From: a virus | Strand: one strand, 5' to 3' | Length of the DNA: 61,623 nucleotides | IMG/VR virus record: IMGVR_UViG_3300030061_004427 | Coordinates: 1 to 61,623 of that record | Part shown: piece after piece, positions 8,737 through 16,930 of the stretch | Layout of the letters: each line of letters starts with the position of its first letter | Position numbering within the stretch: position 1 is the stretch's first letter | Position numbers and translations under genes: made by a program | Notes under the pieces: model-generated | What the model saw: the letters and a program-made list of their open reading frames with translations, nothing else | What the model was told of the DNA's origin: nothing | Databases searched by the model: none

Positions 8737-8911
8737 TATTTTTTCGTGCTTCTAATATAGTTTTTCGCTCATCTCTACACAGCTTTACCAAATCGGCTAA
8801 TGCTTTCCGAGCTCTAGTAGATGCTGACTTATTATTTTTTTCAGTATATAAATCTACGTTTTTAATATAAGTTGCTACCGTATCTAGAATAAGTTGTTTT
8901 TGACTGTCCAT
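8729..8911 (-). CDS. Histone H1 (Hc1)-like small basic protein
   Basis: 60 residues. The segment NNKSASTRARKALADL resembles the Hc1 family core (NKAAGTRARKAL) of chlamydial and Bacteroidetes histone H1-like proteins, followed by a K/R-rich helix. It probably binds DNA, either host or phage. The gene heads a short minus-strand group (Hc1-like, retropepsin, oxygenase). TATATAAAC lies just before the ATG. Confidence 0.6.
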   Translation of the reverse strand: MDSQKQLILDTVATYIKNVDLYTEKNNKSASTRARKALADLVKLCRDERKTILEARKNND

Positions 8912-8931
8912 ATGTTTATATATACGTTCAA

Positions 8932-9324
8932 CTAGTATTTATCAATCTCTAACTTATCAGCTTCATTATAGTCAGGATCTGAACCTTTTAATAGGTAACT
9001 TTTCCCGTTTACTGGTAACTTTCTTTCAATAGTAAGAAATTTTAATTGTTCATTGGGAACTATCATTTTAGTCTTTCTATCGGTCATATAAAATACGGTA
9101 CCTTTAAACCCTTTTCTAACTACCCTGGCTTGTCTCCCGCTAATATAAATTATATCGTCGTTCTCGATGTTAGAACCTAAGAAAACTAGCATTCCTTGTA
9201 CGAAATTCATTATTAAGTCTCTGCAGAAAAACGTGATTGCTATACCTAAAGCAACCCAAAGATATTCGTTGCCGATATTTTTTATAACCGACTCGAGGTG
9301 ATTAGAATTAAGAACCTCTTCCAT
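8932..9324 (-). CDS. Miniature MscS-like mechanosensitive channel protein
   Basis: 130 residues. One strongly hydrophobic helix spans about residues 21-50 and leads into a beta-domain with ENDDIIYISGRQARVV...MIVPNEQL, which matches the MscS pore-helix/Sm-like domain. A normal MscS has three membrane helices and a C-terminal alpha-beta domain; both the first helices and that last domain are missing. It could form a small channel, modulate host MscS or help lysis. A late-type box is 5 nt before ATG. Confidence 0.7.
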   Translation of the reverse strand: MEEVLNSNHLESVIKNIGNEYLWVALGIAITFFCRDLIMNFVQGMLVFLGSNIENDDIIYISGRQARVVRKGFKGTVFYMTDRKTKMIVPNEQLKFLTIERKLPVNGKSYLLKGSDPDYNEADKLEIDKY

Positions 9325-9329
9325 GTTAA

Positions 9330-9337
9330 TATTTATC
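9330..9337 (-). promoter_or_regulatory. Late-type box (GATAAATA)
   Basis: GATAAATA, spacer TTAAC (5 nt), ATG of the MscS-like gene. Confidence 0.65.
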
Positions 9338-9370
9338 TATTTTTTTTATCTATTGATATGTGGGGATTTG

Positions 9371-9378
9371 AATAAATA
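9371..9378 (+). promoter_or_regulatory. Late-type box (AATAAATA)
   Basis: AATAAATA followed by 9 nt and the ATG of the outer-membrane protein gene. Confidence 0.5.
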
Positions 9379-9387
9379 ATAGTCAAT

Positions 9388-10077
9388 ATGAAGAAAACAT
9401 TATCTTTTCTCATTATGTCGGCTGTGTGTTTATTCACACAAAATGCGCAAGCAGAAGGCTTGTCGTTAACAGGTACACTTCAATACGAAACCGAGCATTA
9501 TGTTCGAGGCCTAAACTATTCTGATGACGCTCTTGGAGTTGGATTCAACGGTAGTTATGACCTCGGATGGGCAAATGCTTTTGGTGGGGTATACAACATT
9601 CCACGTCTTGGTGGATCTGATAGTATAAACCACTCAGTTTTAGGATTGGGTCGGTCTTATGATCTTTTTGGTCTAAAAATTGACGGTTCTGTAGAAGTGC
9701 AACATCATAACGCAGCAGTCAATAGTACAGAAGTTGGTCTAGGTGCTAATTTTACTAATTTACCTTTAATTAGTAAGTTTGCAACTGTTGGTTTAACCCT
9801 TTGGGATAACCAAGATCTAGATTATTCTGGTGTTACTATTGATATTGCGGGAGATGCTATCGATGTACCTTTTATCGATAGCTTAAGTTTTACACCTTAT
9901 GTAGAACTCGGTTCATTTGATTTACATGACTATCAAAAATTTGGTAGTTCTTTAAACTATGACGGGTTCGAAGTGTTAAAGCCTTATGTTAATGTTTTTT
10001 ATCTTGATAGCGATGATTCGCCTTTCGGAGATGAAGATGGTTGGACAACAACAGTCGGTGTGAGATACTCATTCTAA
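9388..10077 (+). CDS. Outer-membrane beta-barrel protein with signal peptide
   Basis: 229 residues. A Sec signal peptide (KK, hydrophobic core, cleavage after AQA at 20-22) is followed by alternating amphipathic strands (for example LSLTGTLQYETEHYVRGLNY) and ends in VGVRYSF, the terminal-Phe signal for BAM insertion. This looks like a small porin-like barrel of about 207 mature residues. A phage gene of this kind could change the host surface during infection, for instance superinfection exclusion. It is transcribed alone: late-type box before, strong terminator after. Confidence 0.8.
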   Translation: MKKTLSFLIMSAVCLFTQNAQAEGLSLTGTLQYETEHYVRGLNYSDDALGVGFNGSYDLGWANAFGGVYNIPRLGGSDSINHSVLGLGRSYDLFGLKIDGSVEVQHHNAAVNSTEVGLGANFTNLPLISKFATVGLTLWDNQDLDYSGVTIDIAGDAIDVPFIDSLSFTPYVELGSFDLHDYQKFGSSLNYDGFEVLKPYVNVFYLDSDDSPFGDEDGWTTTVGVRYSF

Positions 10078-10105
10078 AATAGAATAAAAAAATATGGGGA
10101 GTCAG

Positions 10106-10132
10106 GGGCTTGCGAAAGCAAGCCCTTTTTTT
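10106..10132 (+). terminator. Rho-independent terminator of the outer-membrane protein gene
   Basis: An 8-bp stem GGGCTTGC/GCAAGCCC closed by a GAAA tetraloop and followed by seven T. The T-run abuts the stop codon of the converging lipoprotein gene. Confidence 0.92.
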
Positions 10133-10434
10133 CATGGGTCGTGTTTTTGTCCTGGCTGTCTTGTTTCAGCAGGGGGGTTTGTATTTTTATAACCAGGAGG
10201 GCTTACAGATCTAGGAGGGGTTGGCCTACTAGGTGGTGGGTTATATGGTTTGGATGCTCTATCTCTTTCTCTATGATGTCTTCTTTTATAATTATGATTA
10301 TGGTAGTGGTGGGTATGATCATATATATAAAGAGTACTTTGGTTACGCCAGTGATCGTGAGGATGATATTCTACTGTTTCCCAACTACTACAACCTGTTA
10401 AAAAGATTACAGTAGATAAGGCAAGTATTTTCAT
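10132..10434 (-). CDS. His- and Pro-rich lipoprotein, possible outer spanin
   Basis: 100 residues from ATG 10434. The lipobox LTGC puts the lipidated Cys at residue 15. The mature part is rich in His (HTHHYHNHNYKRRHHRERD) and then Pro (PPPSRPTPPRSVSPP). Proline-rich lipoproteins are typical of outer-membrane spanins, and the gene upstream encodes a small single-helix membrane protein. The His cluster could also bind metal. An in-frame TTG six bases upstream overlaps the previous stop and is less likely. Confidence 0.65.
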   Translation of the reverse strand: MKILALSTVIFLTGCSSWETVEYHPHDHWRNQSTLYIYDHTHHYHNHNYKRRHHRERDRASKPYNPPPSRPTPPRSVSPPGYKNTNPPAETRQPGQKHDP

Positions 10435-10436
10435 GA

Positions 10437-10661
10437 TCAATTTTTAATTCGACGTCTTAAAAGAAGTGGATCAAAATTATCGTTGCTATCCCAAGCAAAA
10501 GGTTCCCATCCTTTGGGTATATTTTTGCCATTAGAAGTTTTGAATTCCCACTCCTGATTTGCATCCCAAGTAGATGGGTTAATTGAGGCACCTGTACCGA
10601 GTACTATAGTAGCGGTCAACAACGCACCAATAGTAAATGATTTCCAGTCTAGTATTTTCAT
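10437..10661 (-). CDS. Small membrane-anchored protein, possible spanin partner
   Basis: 74 residues. One N-terminal membrane segment (about residues 9-27, TIGALLTATIVLGTGASI) is followed by a polar periplasmic tail rich in Trp and Asn. It sits directly before the lipoprotein gene (2-base gap) and overlaps the upstream gene by 4 bases. It lacks the long coiled coil of classical inner spanins, so that role is only a guess. Confidence 0.55.
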   Translation of the reverse strand: MKILDWKSFTIGALLTATIVLGTGASINPSTWDANQEWEFKTSNGKNIPKGWEPFAWDSNDNFDPLLLRRRIKN

Positions 10662-10972
10662 TGTTGTAAATCTTTTATTTTACGGGTTAACATCTTTTGA
10701 TATTTTGCAACCGTACCGTAATTATCGATTGCATGTCTTTTATCTGGATTTGCTCTTAATGCTTTTAAGCTTTCGATATCTTTTTGTTTATCAGTATGCT
10801 CTTCACCTTCTTCTCCAGGAATAGCTTCATCTGTGTCTGCAACCGAACCATCATAAGTATCGTTTTCTGGATCTAATGTATCCCCATGTTGATTCTGGGT
10901 TTGCATATTAAGAACACCTCGATTGTATTCTTTTAACAAGCTTTTTATTTTATCATTGAATGTAACTTTCAT
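10658..10972 (-). CDS. Unknown acidic protein with CTS-like N-terminus
   Basis: 104 residues. The N-terminus MKVTFNDKIKSLLKEYNRG is amphipathic and ends in LKE, like a capsid-targeting leader. The middle is acidic and disordered (Asp/Glu/Gly/Thr) and the C-terminus is basic and helical. It is the first gene of a three-gene minus-strand group with the membrane protein and lipoprotein. No domain recognised. Confidence 0.55.
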   Translation of the reverse strand: MKVTFNDKIKSLLKEYNRGVLNMQTQNQHGDTLDPENDTYDGSVADTDEAIPGEEGEEHTDKQKDIESLKALRANPDKRHAIDNYGTVAKYQKMLTRKIKDLQQ

Positions 10973-11077
10973 TTCTTATTCAGAGCATATAGTTTCCCTT
11001 GCGTCTCCGTTTGTCTCCCTTACCGCAAAGATATTTTACATATCTCATATAGACATCTCGAAAACATGTAATTATTT

Positions 11078-11085
11078 ATTAAATA
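11078..11085 (+). promoter_or_regulatory. Late-type box (ATTAAATA)
   Basis: ATTAAATA, spacer TTGTT (5 nt), ATG 11091. It sets the start well inside a longer frame that opens at 10923. Confidence 0.6.
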
Positions 11086-11090
11086 TTGTT

Positions 11091-11480
11091 ATGAATCGAG
11101 ACGTTCGCAATTTACAAAAACTTATGGAATCAGGAGCTCTTGCTTTTAATATGGGTCCACAAGCTGGAGACTTTGCAGATTACCCACAATCTAATACTAC
11201 AGTTTTAAAATCTCCCGCTAGAGATACCATCTATAAAGTAGTAGATAAACAACTTAAAAGTGCTGAAGGGTTTCTTACAGCAGCAAGGAAAGAAGACATT
11301 GCATCAGCTATAGGTGATGTTAAAGATTCTATATATGTAAAACTCGATCCTTATATAGCAGAAATTAATAAGTTGGGTATGGAAGATGAGATAGATGAAT
11401 ATATTGATAAGACAATAAAAATGATGAAAGGGCCGAGAATGAAAAACCCTACGAGACCATCAGGCAATTTAGAAGATTAA
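11091..11480 (+). CDS. Unknown late-type protein
   Basis: 129 residues from ATG 11091. The N-terminus MNRDVRNLQKLMESGAL contains LME and may be a capsid-targeting leader. The rest is helical and charged, with a basic Pro-rich end. The frame is open further upstream, but that part overlaps the divergent gene and lacks a promoter. Ends 4 bases inside the converging sulfotransferase gene. No function assigned. Confidence 0.6.
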   Translation: MNRDVRNLQKLMESGALAFNMGPQAGDFADYPQSNTTVLKSPARDTIYKVVDKQLKSAEGFLTAARKEDIASAIGDVKDSIYVKLDPYIAEINKLGMEDEIDEYIDKTIKMMKGPRMKNPTRPSGNLED

Positions 11481-12124
11481 GGATCGAAAGTATATTTAAA
11501 TTTTTTTATTTCGTTTTTAGCCTTAGCAGCAACCATTTGTTTTGATTCTTCATCATACCACTCTCTATAATCATTTGGGTATTTAAAATTGAATACGTTT
11601 TTATGTTCTTTAGAACTATTGTCGTTAGGTAGTATATATTTGTTGTAATTAAATTTTTTACATAAAGTATTCCAACATTTTTGTAAATCTTCAAATTTAA
11701 ACCATTTATTATTTTTAAACTCCGGGTCATTAAAAGTATACACCTCTTGTGGTTCATAAAATTCTTCCAAAAACCACTTAAAATTTTCCCAGTCTTGTTT
11801 TTGTGTTCTTATATCAAGTTTAGAAAATTTATCGATATGTAACCAATGAAAATAATAACTTAAAGCATGTGACCACGGGTTTCTAACAAAACAAAATTTA
11901 AAATAACTTTTTAGCTTCTCGTATTCATCTTTTGTATTTTTATCTGTTTTAAGCATCGAATAGTTACCATGCATTCCAAGATAAAAATGCCAATATTCTT
12001 TTTTGATATTTTCGGGTGATCTATCTTTTAATCTTTCGTGTCTCCCCAGTGCTAAATGAATTGCAGATCCCCCTGTTTTAGGTACATGATAAAAAAGAGC
12101 TTTGTGGTGATGGTTAACGTTCAC
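11477..12124 (-). CDS. Sulfotransferase family protein (2 of 3)
   Basis: 215 residues, GTG start 3 bases after the nucleotidyltransferase stop. The PAPS 5' loop is HVPKTGGS at residues 13-20, and FCFVRNPWSHALSYYF near residue 80 supplies the 3'-phosphate-binding Arg and Ser. It has the same layout as the gene at 5642 but is clearly diverged, suggesting a different acceptor sugar. Confidence 0.75.
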   Translation of the reverse strand: MNVNHHHKALFYHVPKTGGSAIHLALGRHERLKDRSPENIKKEYWHFYLGMHGNYSMLKTDKNTKDEYEKLKSYFKFCFVRNPWSHALSYYFHWLHIDKFSKLDIRTQKQDWENFKWFLEEFYEPQEVYTFNDPEFKNNKWFKFEDLQKCWNTLCKKFNYNKYILPNDNSSKEHKNVFNFKYPNDYREWYDEESKQMVAAKAKNEIKKFKYTFDP

Positions 12125-12127
12125 ACC

Positions 12128-12757
12128 CTAATTTATAGACGAGGGAAGGTTTGTCAATAAACTGTAAACCTCGTCAACTACCGTTTTATTATCACGCAAT
12201 CTATCTGGTATATATGGTAATAAATCTTCAACGGATAAATTATCTAATTTGTTTCTTATGTCTGATGCGCTTAACGGGTTATCACCACCAACAGTCGAAA
12301 ATACATCGATATCAAACTCTACACCTTCTGGGGCATACTTAGCAGCATTTTTATATCTTGCAGCATCCTCACCTTTACCACCAACACCTAAAATAACTTT
12401 ATCACCAGGTTGTGTTCTTTCTGCAAAATAATCATAAACAAATTTTACAGGACCTGGGTCTGTTAAAAATGTAATGTTTCTAATATTTTCATTTTCAGCG
12501 TATATTTCAAATATTTTCTTAGCAGTATCTGCAGGTATATATTTTCCTGAATCTGTAGTTCTAATACTTTTTGGATTTTGTGGGTCGCTAATTACAACAA
12601 TTACTCTGTCTGCTTTATCAGCGTAATTTTTAAACATTTCAAAGTGACCTTTATGTGGTGGTTTAAAACTACCCGGAACTAAAGCAACAGTCCTAAAGTT
12701 TACATCTTTATCTGGTATATCTTGTTCACCTAAAAAGAACTGTTTAAATGTTTTCAT
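12128..12757 (-). CDS. Cytidylyltransferase-like nucleotidyltransferase with capsid-targeting-like leader
   Basis: 209 residues. The N-terminus MKTFKQFFLGEQ is close to the T4 internal-protein leader MKTYQEFIAE and would be cut after LGE. The enzyme domain has VPGSFKPPHKGHFEMF, an HxGH-type site at residues 35-38, and PLSASDIRNKL near residue 163 (the ISSTxxR-like motif). Such enzymes join a nucleotide to a phosphorylated partner. A CTTAAATA box and AGG lie before the ATG. The pairing of leader and enzyme suggests packaging in the head. Confidence 0.78.
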   Translation of the reverse strand: MKTFKQFFLGEQDIPDKDVNFRTVALVPGSFKPPHKGHFEMFKNYADKADRVIVVISDPQNPKSIRTTDSGKYIPADTAKKIFEIYAENENIRNITFLTDPGPVKFVYDYFAERTQPGDKVILGVGGKGEDAARYKNAAKYAPEGVEFDIDVFSTVGGDNPLSASDIRNKLDNLSVEDLLPYIPDRLRDNKTVVDEVYSLLTNLPSSIN

Positions 12758-14049
12758 CCTACATTATTTAAGCCTTTGTAGTATTGCTTATACCGCAGCT
12801 TAAATCTCTTGTCAAAGAGTTTAAGGAATTCCTGAATATAATCAACAAACATTTCACCCCTTGCCCCTCTAGCTATATGTTCGGGATTAGCAGCTTCTTT
12901 AAAAATAGCAAAATCTGGAATTAATGGGAGATAATTCAACCAATCTTCTAAGTCATCACCAAAAAGCATATCATATAAAAAGAATTCTATATTATAAAAC
13001 TTTTGTAGAAGGTTAATAAAGAATTGATATCTTATCATCTTCATAGTTCTTTTGTCATTATCATAGACATGGTCCATATATTCTTCATATGCTAATTCTA
13101 TAGCCTTTTTAGTTTGTTTTCTTTCTTCGTCTGTCGGGGCTAATGAATATGGTATCTGTTTCCAATATCTTGTTCTCCATAAGTGAATATTATTGTTTTG
13201 AATTATATTATCTGGAGCTCTAGTTATCTTTATAGACGGTACCCCATTAACACTAAACTCTGAATCTCTTATTGTTGAAAAAACCAACCCATCTAACGAA
13301 ATACCTATACCCTTTTTATCTAAGATTAAATCTGTTAAATTTTGATTTTCGTATGTAATGAAATCGACGCTTAATTTCCTGCTTTTATTAATAGCATCAA
13401 AAACAATAGGCCTATTACTTGTGCTAGCACCACCATAAAAAACAAACTTACCTGATTTAAGTTTCTTTTTTGCTTTTTTTCTTTTTTCAATTTGTAATTC
13501 CGGGGTCTGGTGTCTTAAAGCGTAAAGTTTGTGGAAACTCTCACACATAAATCCTTGTTTACAAAATTTCATATTATTAAACTTAGGAAAATACTTTTCG
13601 TCGCTTTCCGGTACGGCATGTCCAACAGTATGAAAAACCATATGATTATAATCTATATCGTCAGTGTACATCCATGGGGGTTCTACATATATTTCTCCGT
13701 GGTAAAAATTTTCTTCTTTTTGAAAGTATACTATTATATTAGTTTCATCGAAACCATATTCTCTTAATTCTGTTTCTATTTTGCCTTTAAAATGAGGGTA
13801 GGTACCGTTTACATAACATTCCGGTATTACAATTTGTTTGGGTTTTAGTCTTTCTAACTCTTTAAAAAAGAAATACCAATCAATATCATGAATTTTGCCA
13901 CCTAACTCGGGTGAAATATAACCACCCATTTTATGTTCATAAACTATAGGGCCTTCTTCAGTTAAAAGATAAACTGTATCGTAATTGAATATAGTGCAAT
14001 CCGGTGAATGGAATTCACCCACTCTTGGGTGATATTTGACGAACCCCAT
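12754..14049 (-). CDS. Unknown protein, possible glycosyltransferase-like fold
   Basis: 431 residues. The N-terminal half has an alpha/beta look with short beta-strand blocks (IVIPECYVNGTYP). Near residues 203-280 is GKFVFYGGASTSNRPIVFDA and later GISLDGLVFSTIRDSEFSVN with GVPSIKI, a pattern I associate with phage glycosyltransferase-like proteins in which a donor site precedes a GVP turn. No catalytic residues are certain. It overlaps the next gene by 4 bases. Confidence 0.4.
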   Translation of the reverse strand: MGFVKYHPRVGEFHSPDCTIFNYDTVYLLTEEGPIVYEHKMGGYISPELGGKIHDIDWYFFFKELERLKPKQIVIPECYVNGTYPHFKGKIETELREYGFDETNIIVYFQKEENFYHGEIYVEPPWMYTDDIDYNHMVFHTVGHAVPESDEKYFPKFNNMKFCKQGFMCESFHKLYALRHQTPELQIEKRKKAKKKLKSGKFVFYGGASTSNRPIVFDAINKSRKLSVDFITYENQNLTDLILDKKGIGISLDGLVFSTIRDSEFSVNGVPSIKITRAPDNIIQNNNIHLWRTRYWKQIPYSLAPTDEERKQTKKAIELAYEEYMDHVYDNDKRTMKMIRYQFFINLLQKFYNIEFFLYDMLFGDDLEDWLNYLPLIPDFAIFKEAANPEHIARGARGEMFVDYIQEFLKLFDKRFKLRYKQYYKGLNNVG

Positions 14050-14063
14050 GTTATTAGTTATTG

Positions 14064-15416
14064 TTATCTTCGAGCATTACCACCGGTGGCTCGACCAGGT
14101 CCGGGGTATTTAGAATAAGGGGTTCCACCTGGGTCTTTAGAACTTGCTGCATAATTGGTAGCTTGAGCATTTGGGTATTCCATTCTACCATTACCATAAT
14201 TTACACTTGGTGCTGATTGATCATCTTCGTCAGTAGATCTAAATCTACTAGTCATCCCATCTATAATAAATTTACCCGTTATTTTATACATTGGAGACCC
14301 CGATATTCTTGAATCTTGTACTACAATACCTTCATGATCATTAGCAGCACCTAAAACTGATTTATAATTTGATAAAAGTTCGTCTCCTAATTTAATAGTT
14401 GCATGATATAGTAATGCACCATCAACTGCTTGTTGCATATCAGACTCTGAATAGTATTGATCTAAAGGTTGTTCACTTAAAACATTAAGATAATTTTGCT
14501 TACTTACTGCTCCAATTCTTTTACCTTCATTAGTGGTTAACATATAACCAAAAGGATTAATTGCACTACCTAACCAATTACCTAAAGGTTGAGTATTTTC
14601 TTCCTCGTTTGTAAAATTTATAGTAAATGGCTCAGATAGTACCTTTTTAAAATTTGGATGACCAGTAGTCTCTACGTCAGCTCTCGTAATAACATCAAAC
14701 TTATAATGTTCTGCAATTGGTTCTACTATCTTAGCAAGTTCATCAAGTGCATCTTGGCTGTAATTTACTGGTTTTGAAGAGCCTTTTTCTAATTGTTCTT
14801 TTCCAGTAACTTGATTAGTTGTGGTTTGTCTTTGTATTCCGGGTCTTACTAATTGACCTTGTCTATTATATTTTTCTAAAAATTGATTAATACCATGTAA
14901 AGCTAAAAAGTCCTGGTCACCATAATCAATAACGTTTGTGTGTCCTTGAACAAATTCAGCGTTTATAAATTTTGTTGGATCATTCCATAACCCCAATTCT
15001 TCTAACTGCGGTCTAATAAGAGGTAAAGCTTCATTGAAAATGCTTAAAATTATTCTACCACTGTTTACCATACCGTGAGGTGAACCATCTTTAGTAACAA
15101 ATCTATCTTCTAATCTATCAACGGTTACACCATTAACATCTAATTCAGACATTGAACCTCTATCTAAAGCAAATTGTTTTTGTCCTTGTTCGTTTTCAAT
15201 TAGTTTAATACTTACATTTGTTCCGTCGATCTTTATGGCACCACCGTCTTTGTTTAATACATCAACGGTATCATCAAACTTTCTTATTAAATCATTTCCT
15301 GTTTTTACATCTGGAAGATCAAACGGGTGTGCCATATGACCAGCGGCACCGCCTTCGTTTAAAAGAATATTACTTTTATAACTTTCAAATATTATTTCAT
15401 GTTCAAAGTAGCTCAT
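14064..15416 (-). CDS. DUF6267-like nucleotidyltransferase/ligase-fold protein with CTS-like leader
   Basis: 450 residues. Residues 60-70 (AIKIDGTNVSI) hold the KxDG motif I of DNA/RNA ligases, with Lys62 as the expected adenylated residue. FINAEFVQG near residue 150 fits motif III, and HEGIVV near 366 followed by MYKITG fits motifs IV/V. The N-terminus MSYFEHEIIFES...ILLNEGG has IFE and LNE sites like prohead-protease targets. It is in a run of overlapping late genes. A packaged nucleic-acid ligase is the simplest reading; substrate unknown. Confidence 0.65.
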   Translation of the reverse strand: MSYFEHEIIFESYKSNILLNEGGAAGHMAHPFDLPDVKTGNDLIRKFDDTVDVLNKDGGAIKIDGTNVSIKLIENEQGQKQFALDRGSMSELDVNGVTVDRLEDRFVTKDGSPHGMVNSGRIILSIFNEALPLIRPQLEELGLWNDPTKFINAEFVQGHTNVIDYGDQDFLALHGINQFLEKYNRQGQLVRPGIQRQTTTNQVTGKEQLEKGSSKPVNYSQDALDELAKIVEPIAEHYKFDVITRADVETTGHPNFKKVLSEPFTINFTNEEENTQPLGNWLGSAINPFGYMLTTNEGKRIGAVSKQNYLNVLSEQPLDQYYSESDMQQAVDGALLYHATIKLGDELLSNYKSVLGAANDHEGIVVQDSRISGSPMYKITGKFIIDGMTSRFRSTDEDDQSAPSVNYGNGRMEYPNAQATNYAASSKDPGGTPYSKYPGPGRATGGNARR

Positions 15417-16930
15417 GCTTTTAGTGATAGTGGTATTCCTTTCGACATTTGATCATCGAGTCCAAGAGATATTCCTAACTTCGACCCTAGAGCACCTATT
15501 TCCTCAAAGATTGAAGGTATATCTTCTACTAAATTATTTGTAAATTGAAAGGTGTAACAATTAAGAGTTTTGTCGTTCATATAGACTAGATATTTAAATT
15601 GGTGGTGCTGAGCATATGTAGTCAAATGTAAAGTTGCAATTATTTTCTTAAGAGTGTTTTGATCATTATCAAACATTAATTTATCAATTGCATCATCTTG
15701 TAATATAGAATTAAGAGCGATTTTAACATCGTTCATACTGTTATCACTTAAATCATGATTAACCATTAGAGTCAAAGAATCAATATATTCATCTCTTGAC
15801 AAACCATAATCATTTAGATATCCATTTTGAACTACTTGATTCCATGTTGGATTATCTTTTTTGGTTAATACTCTATTATCTTTTGCATCAATATAAGTTT
15901 GTAGAGCATCAACATATTTGTTTAAATGATTTTCTATAGAAGTAGCCGTTCTTTTATCATATCGTTTTGGATCGTACAAATCATTTTGTATTTTTGATAC
16001 AAATCTCATTAATGATTCTTGATGCATATCATTTCTTGTATCAGATATAGCACCTATAGATTCTATTGCGCCTTCAAGTTGGTTATCAAATTGATCAATA
16101 TCCTGATTATGTAATTTATCAATTAGTTTTTTAATTGGTATTAATAATTTTTCTCTTGCACCTATAACCTTTTTATGAGCTGATTGAATACCTTGCCCTG
16201 TATGAATTGATTTACCTTTATCTAATAAAAATTCTGGTAGTTTAGTCCTTGCTTGAAAAGCTCTATCTTGTGAACCCGGTCTACCATCTAGACCTTTTAA
16301 TTCTACCTCACCTAGTGATGGAAAATCTAAATCTCCAGATTCACCTTTTATACCATTTGAAAACATTGTCATTAATAATTCGCCTTTACCAACTCCAACA
16401 TTGTTTATTTTGAAACTATAATTGTATAATGAATGCATTAGTTCCTCAACATTAGAAAAACACGCCCCTACTACTGGAGCTAATACAGCACCTAAATTCC
16501 AAATACCTGCTTCACCAATTTGTGAACCATTCTCTTGAATTGCATTTTCTAATCCTGGTAACCCAAGCCTAGCTACTTTTTCTTGAGCTAGTATGGATAT
16601 TGCCTCACCGTCTGTATCTGATTTATTATGAATAATATGAATAACGGTTTCTAATAAATCTTTATATTCTTTATTACTTTGATCCCATTTTGATGCTCTT
16701 AAAATAGTATCCACATCTTTTGTCCATCCATCAGTTCCTTTACTTGATATTTGTCTTTTTAAAACTTTAAAATAAGCATCGTCTACTGTTCCTATTTTTT
16801 CTGGATCACCAATACCATCAACATCAGCAAATATAGCAACGTTTTCTCTTATTGCACGTCTTGGTACTTTCGGTACCGGCTTATAAGCAATGGCACTATA
16901 AACTTCATCTAGTGGTATATATTTTTTCAT
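15413..16930 (-). CDS. Putative PD-(D/E)XK-like nuclease fold protein
   Basis: 505 residues, unknown family. Near residues 186-212 the protein reads GVGKGELLMTMFSNGIKG, ESGDLDFPSLGEVELKGLDG. The Asp in GDLDF and the E-L-K eleven residues later fit a PD-(D/E)XK active site, and the preceding GE(L)L helix is also typical. The rest is helical. It overlaps the ligase-like gene by 4 bases, so a nuclease and a ligase are made together. The assignment rests on this motif only. Confidence 0.45.
   Translation of the reverse strand: MKKYIPLDEVYSAIAYKPVPKVPRRAIRENVAIFADVDGIGDPEKIGTVDDAYFKVLKRQISSKGTDGWTKDVDTILRASKWDQSNKEYKDLLETVIHIIHNKSDTDGEAISILAQEKVARLGLPGLENAIQENGSQIGEAGIWNLGAVLAPVVGACFSNVEELMHSLYNYSFKINNVGVGKGELLMTMFSNGIKGESGDLDFPSLGEVELKGLDGRPGSQDRAFQARTKLPEFLLDKGKSIHTGQGIQSAHKKVIGAREKLLIPIKKLIDKLHNQDIDQFDNQLEGAIESIGAISDTRNDMHQESLMRFVSKIQNDLYDPKRYDKRTATSIENHLNKYVDALQTYIDAKDNRVLTKKDNPTWNQVVQNGYLNDYGLSRDEYIDSLTLMVNHDLSDNSMNDVKIALNSILQDDAIDKLMFDNDQNTLKKIIATLHLTTYAQHHQFKYLVYMNDKTLNCYTFQFTNNLVEDIPSIFEEIGALGSKLGISLGLDDQMSKGIPLSLKA

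Noticed and set aside
10923-11090. Upstream part of the plus-strand frame opening at 10923
   Set aside because: It overlaps the divergent gene ending its 5' side at 10972 and has no promoter; the late-type box at 11078-11085 fixes the start at 11091.
12754-14049. DpdA-type transglycosylase to complete the deazaguanine system
   Set aside because: No TGT-like catalytic Asp or zinc motif could be seen; the blocks look more like a glycosyltransferase.
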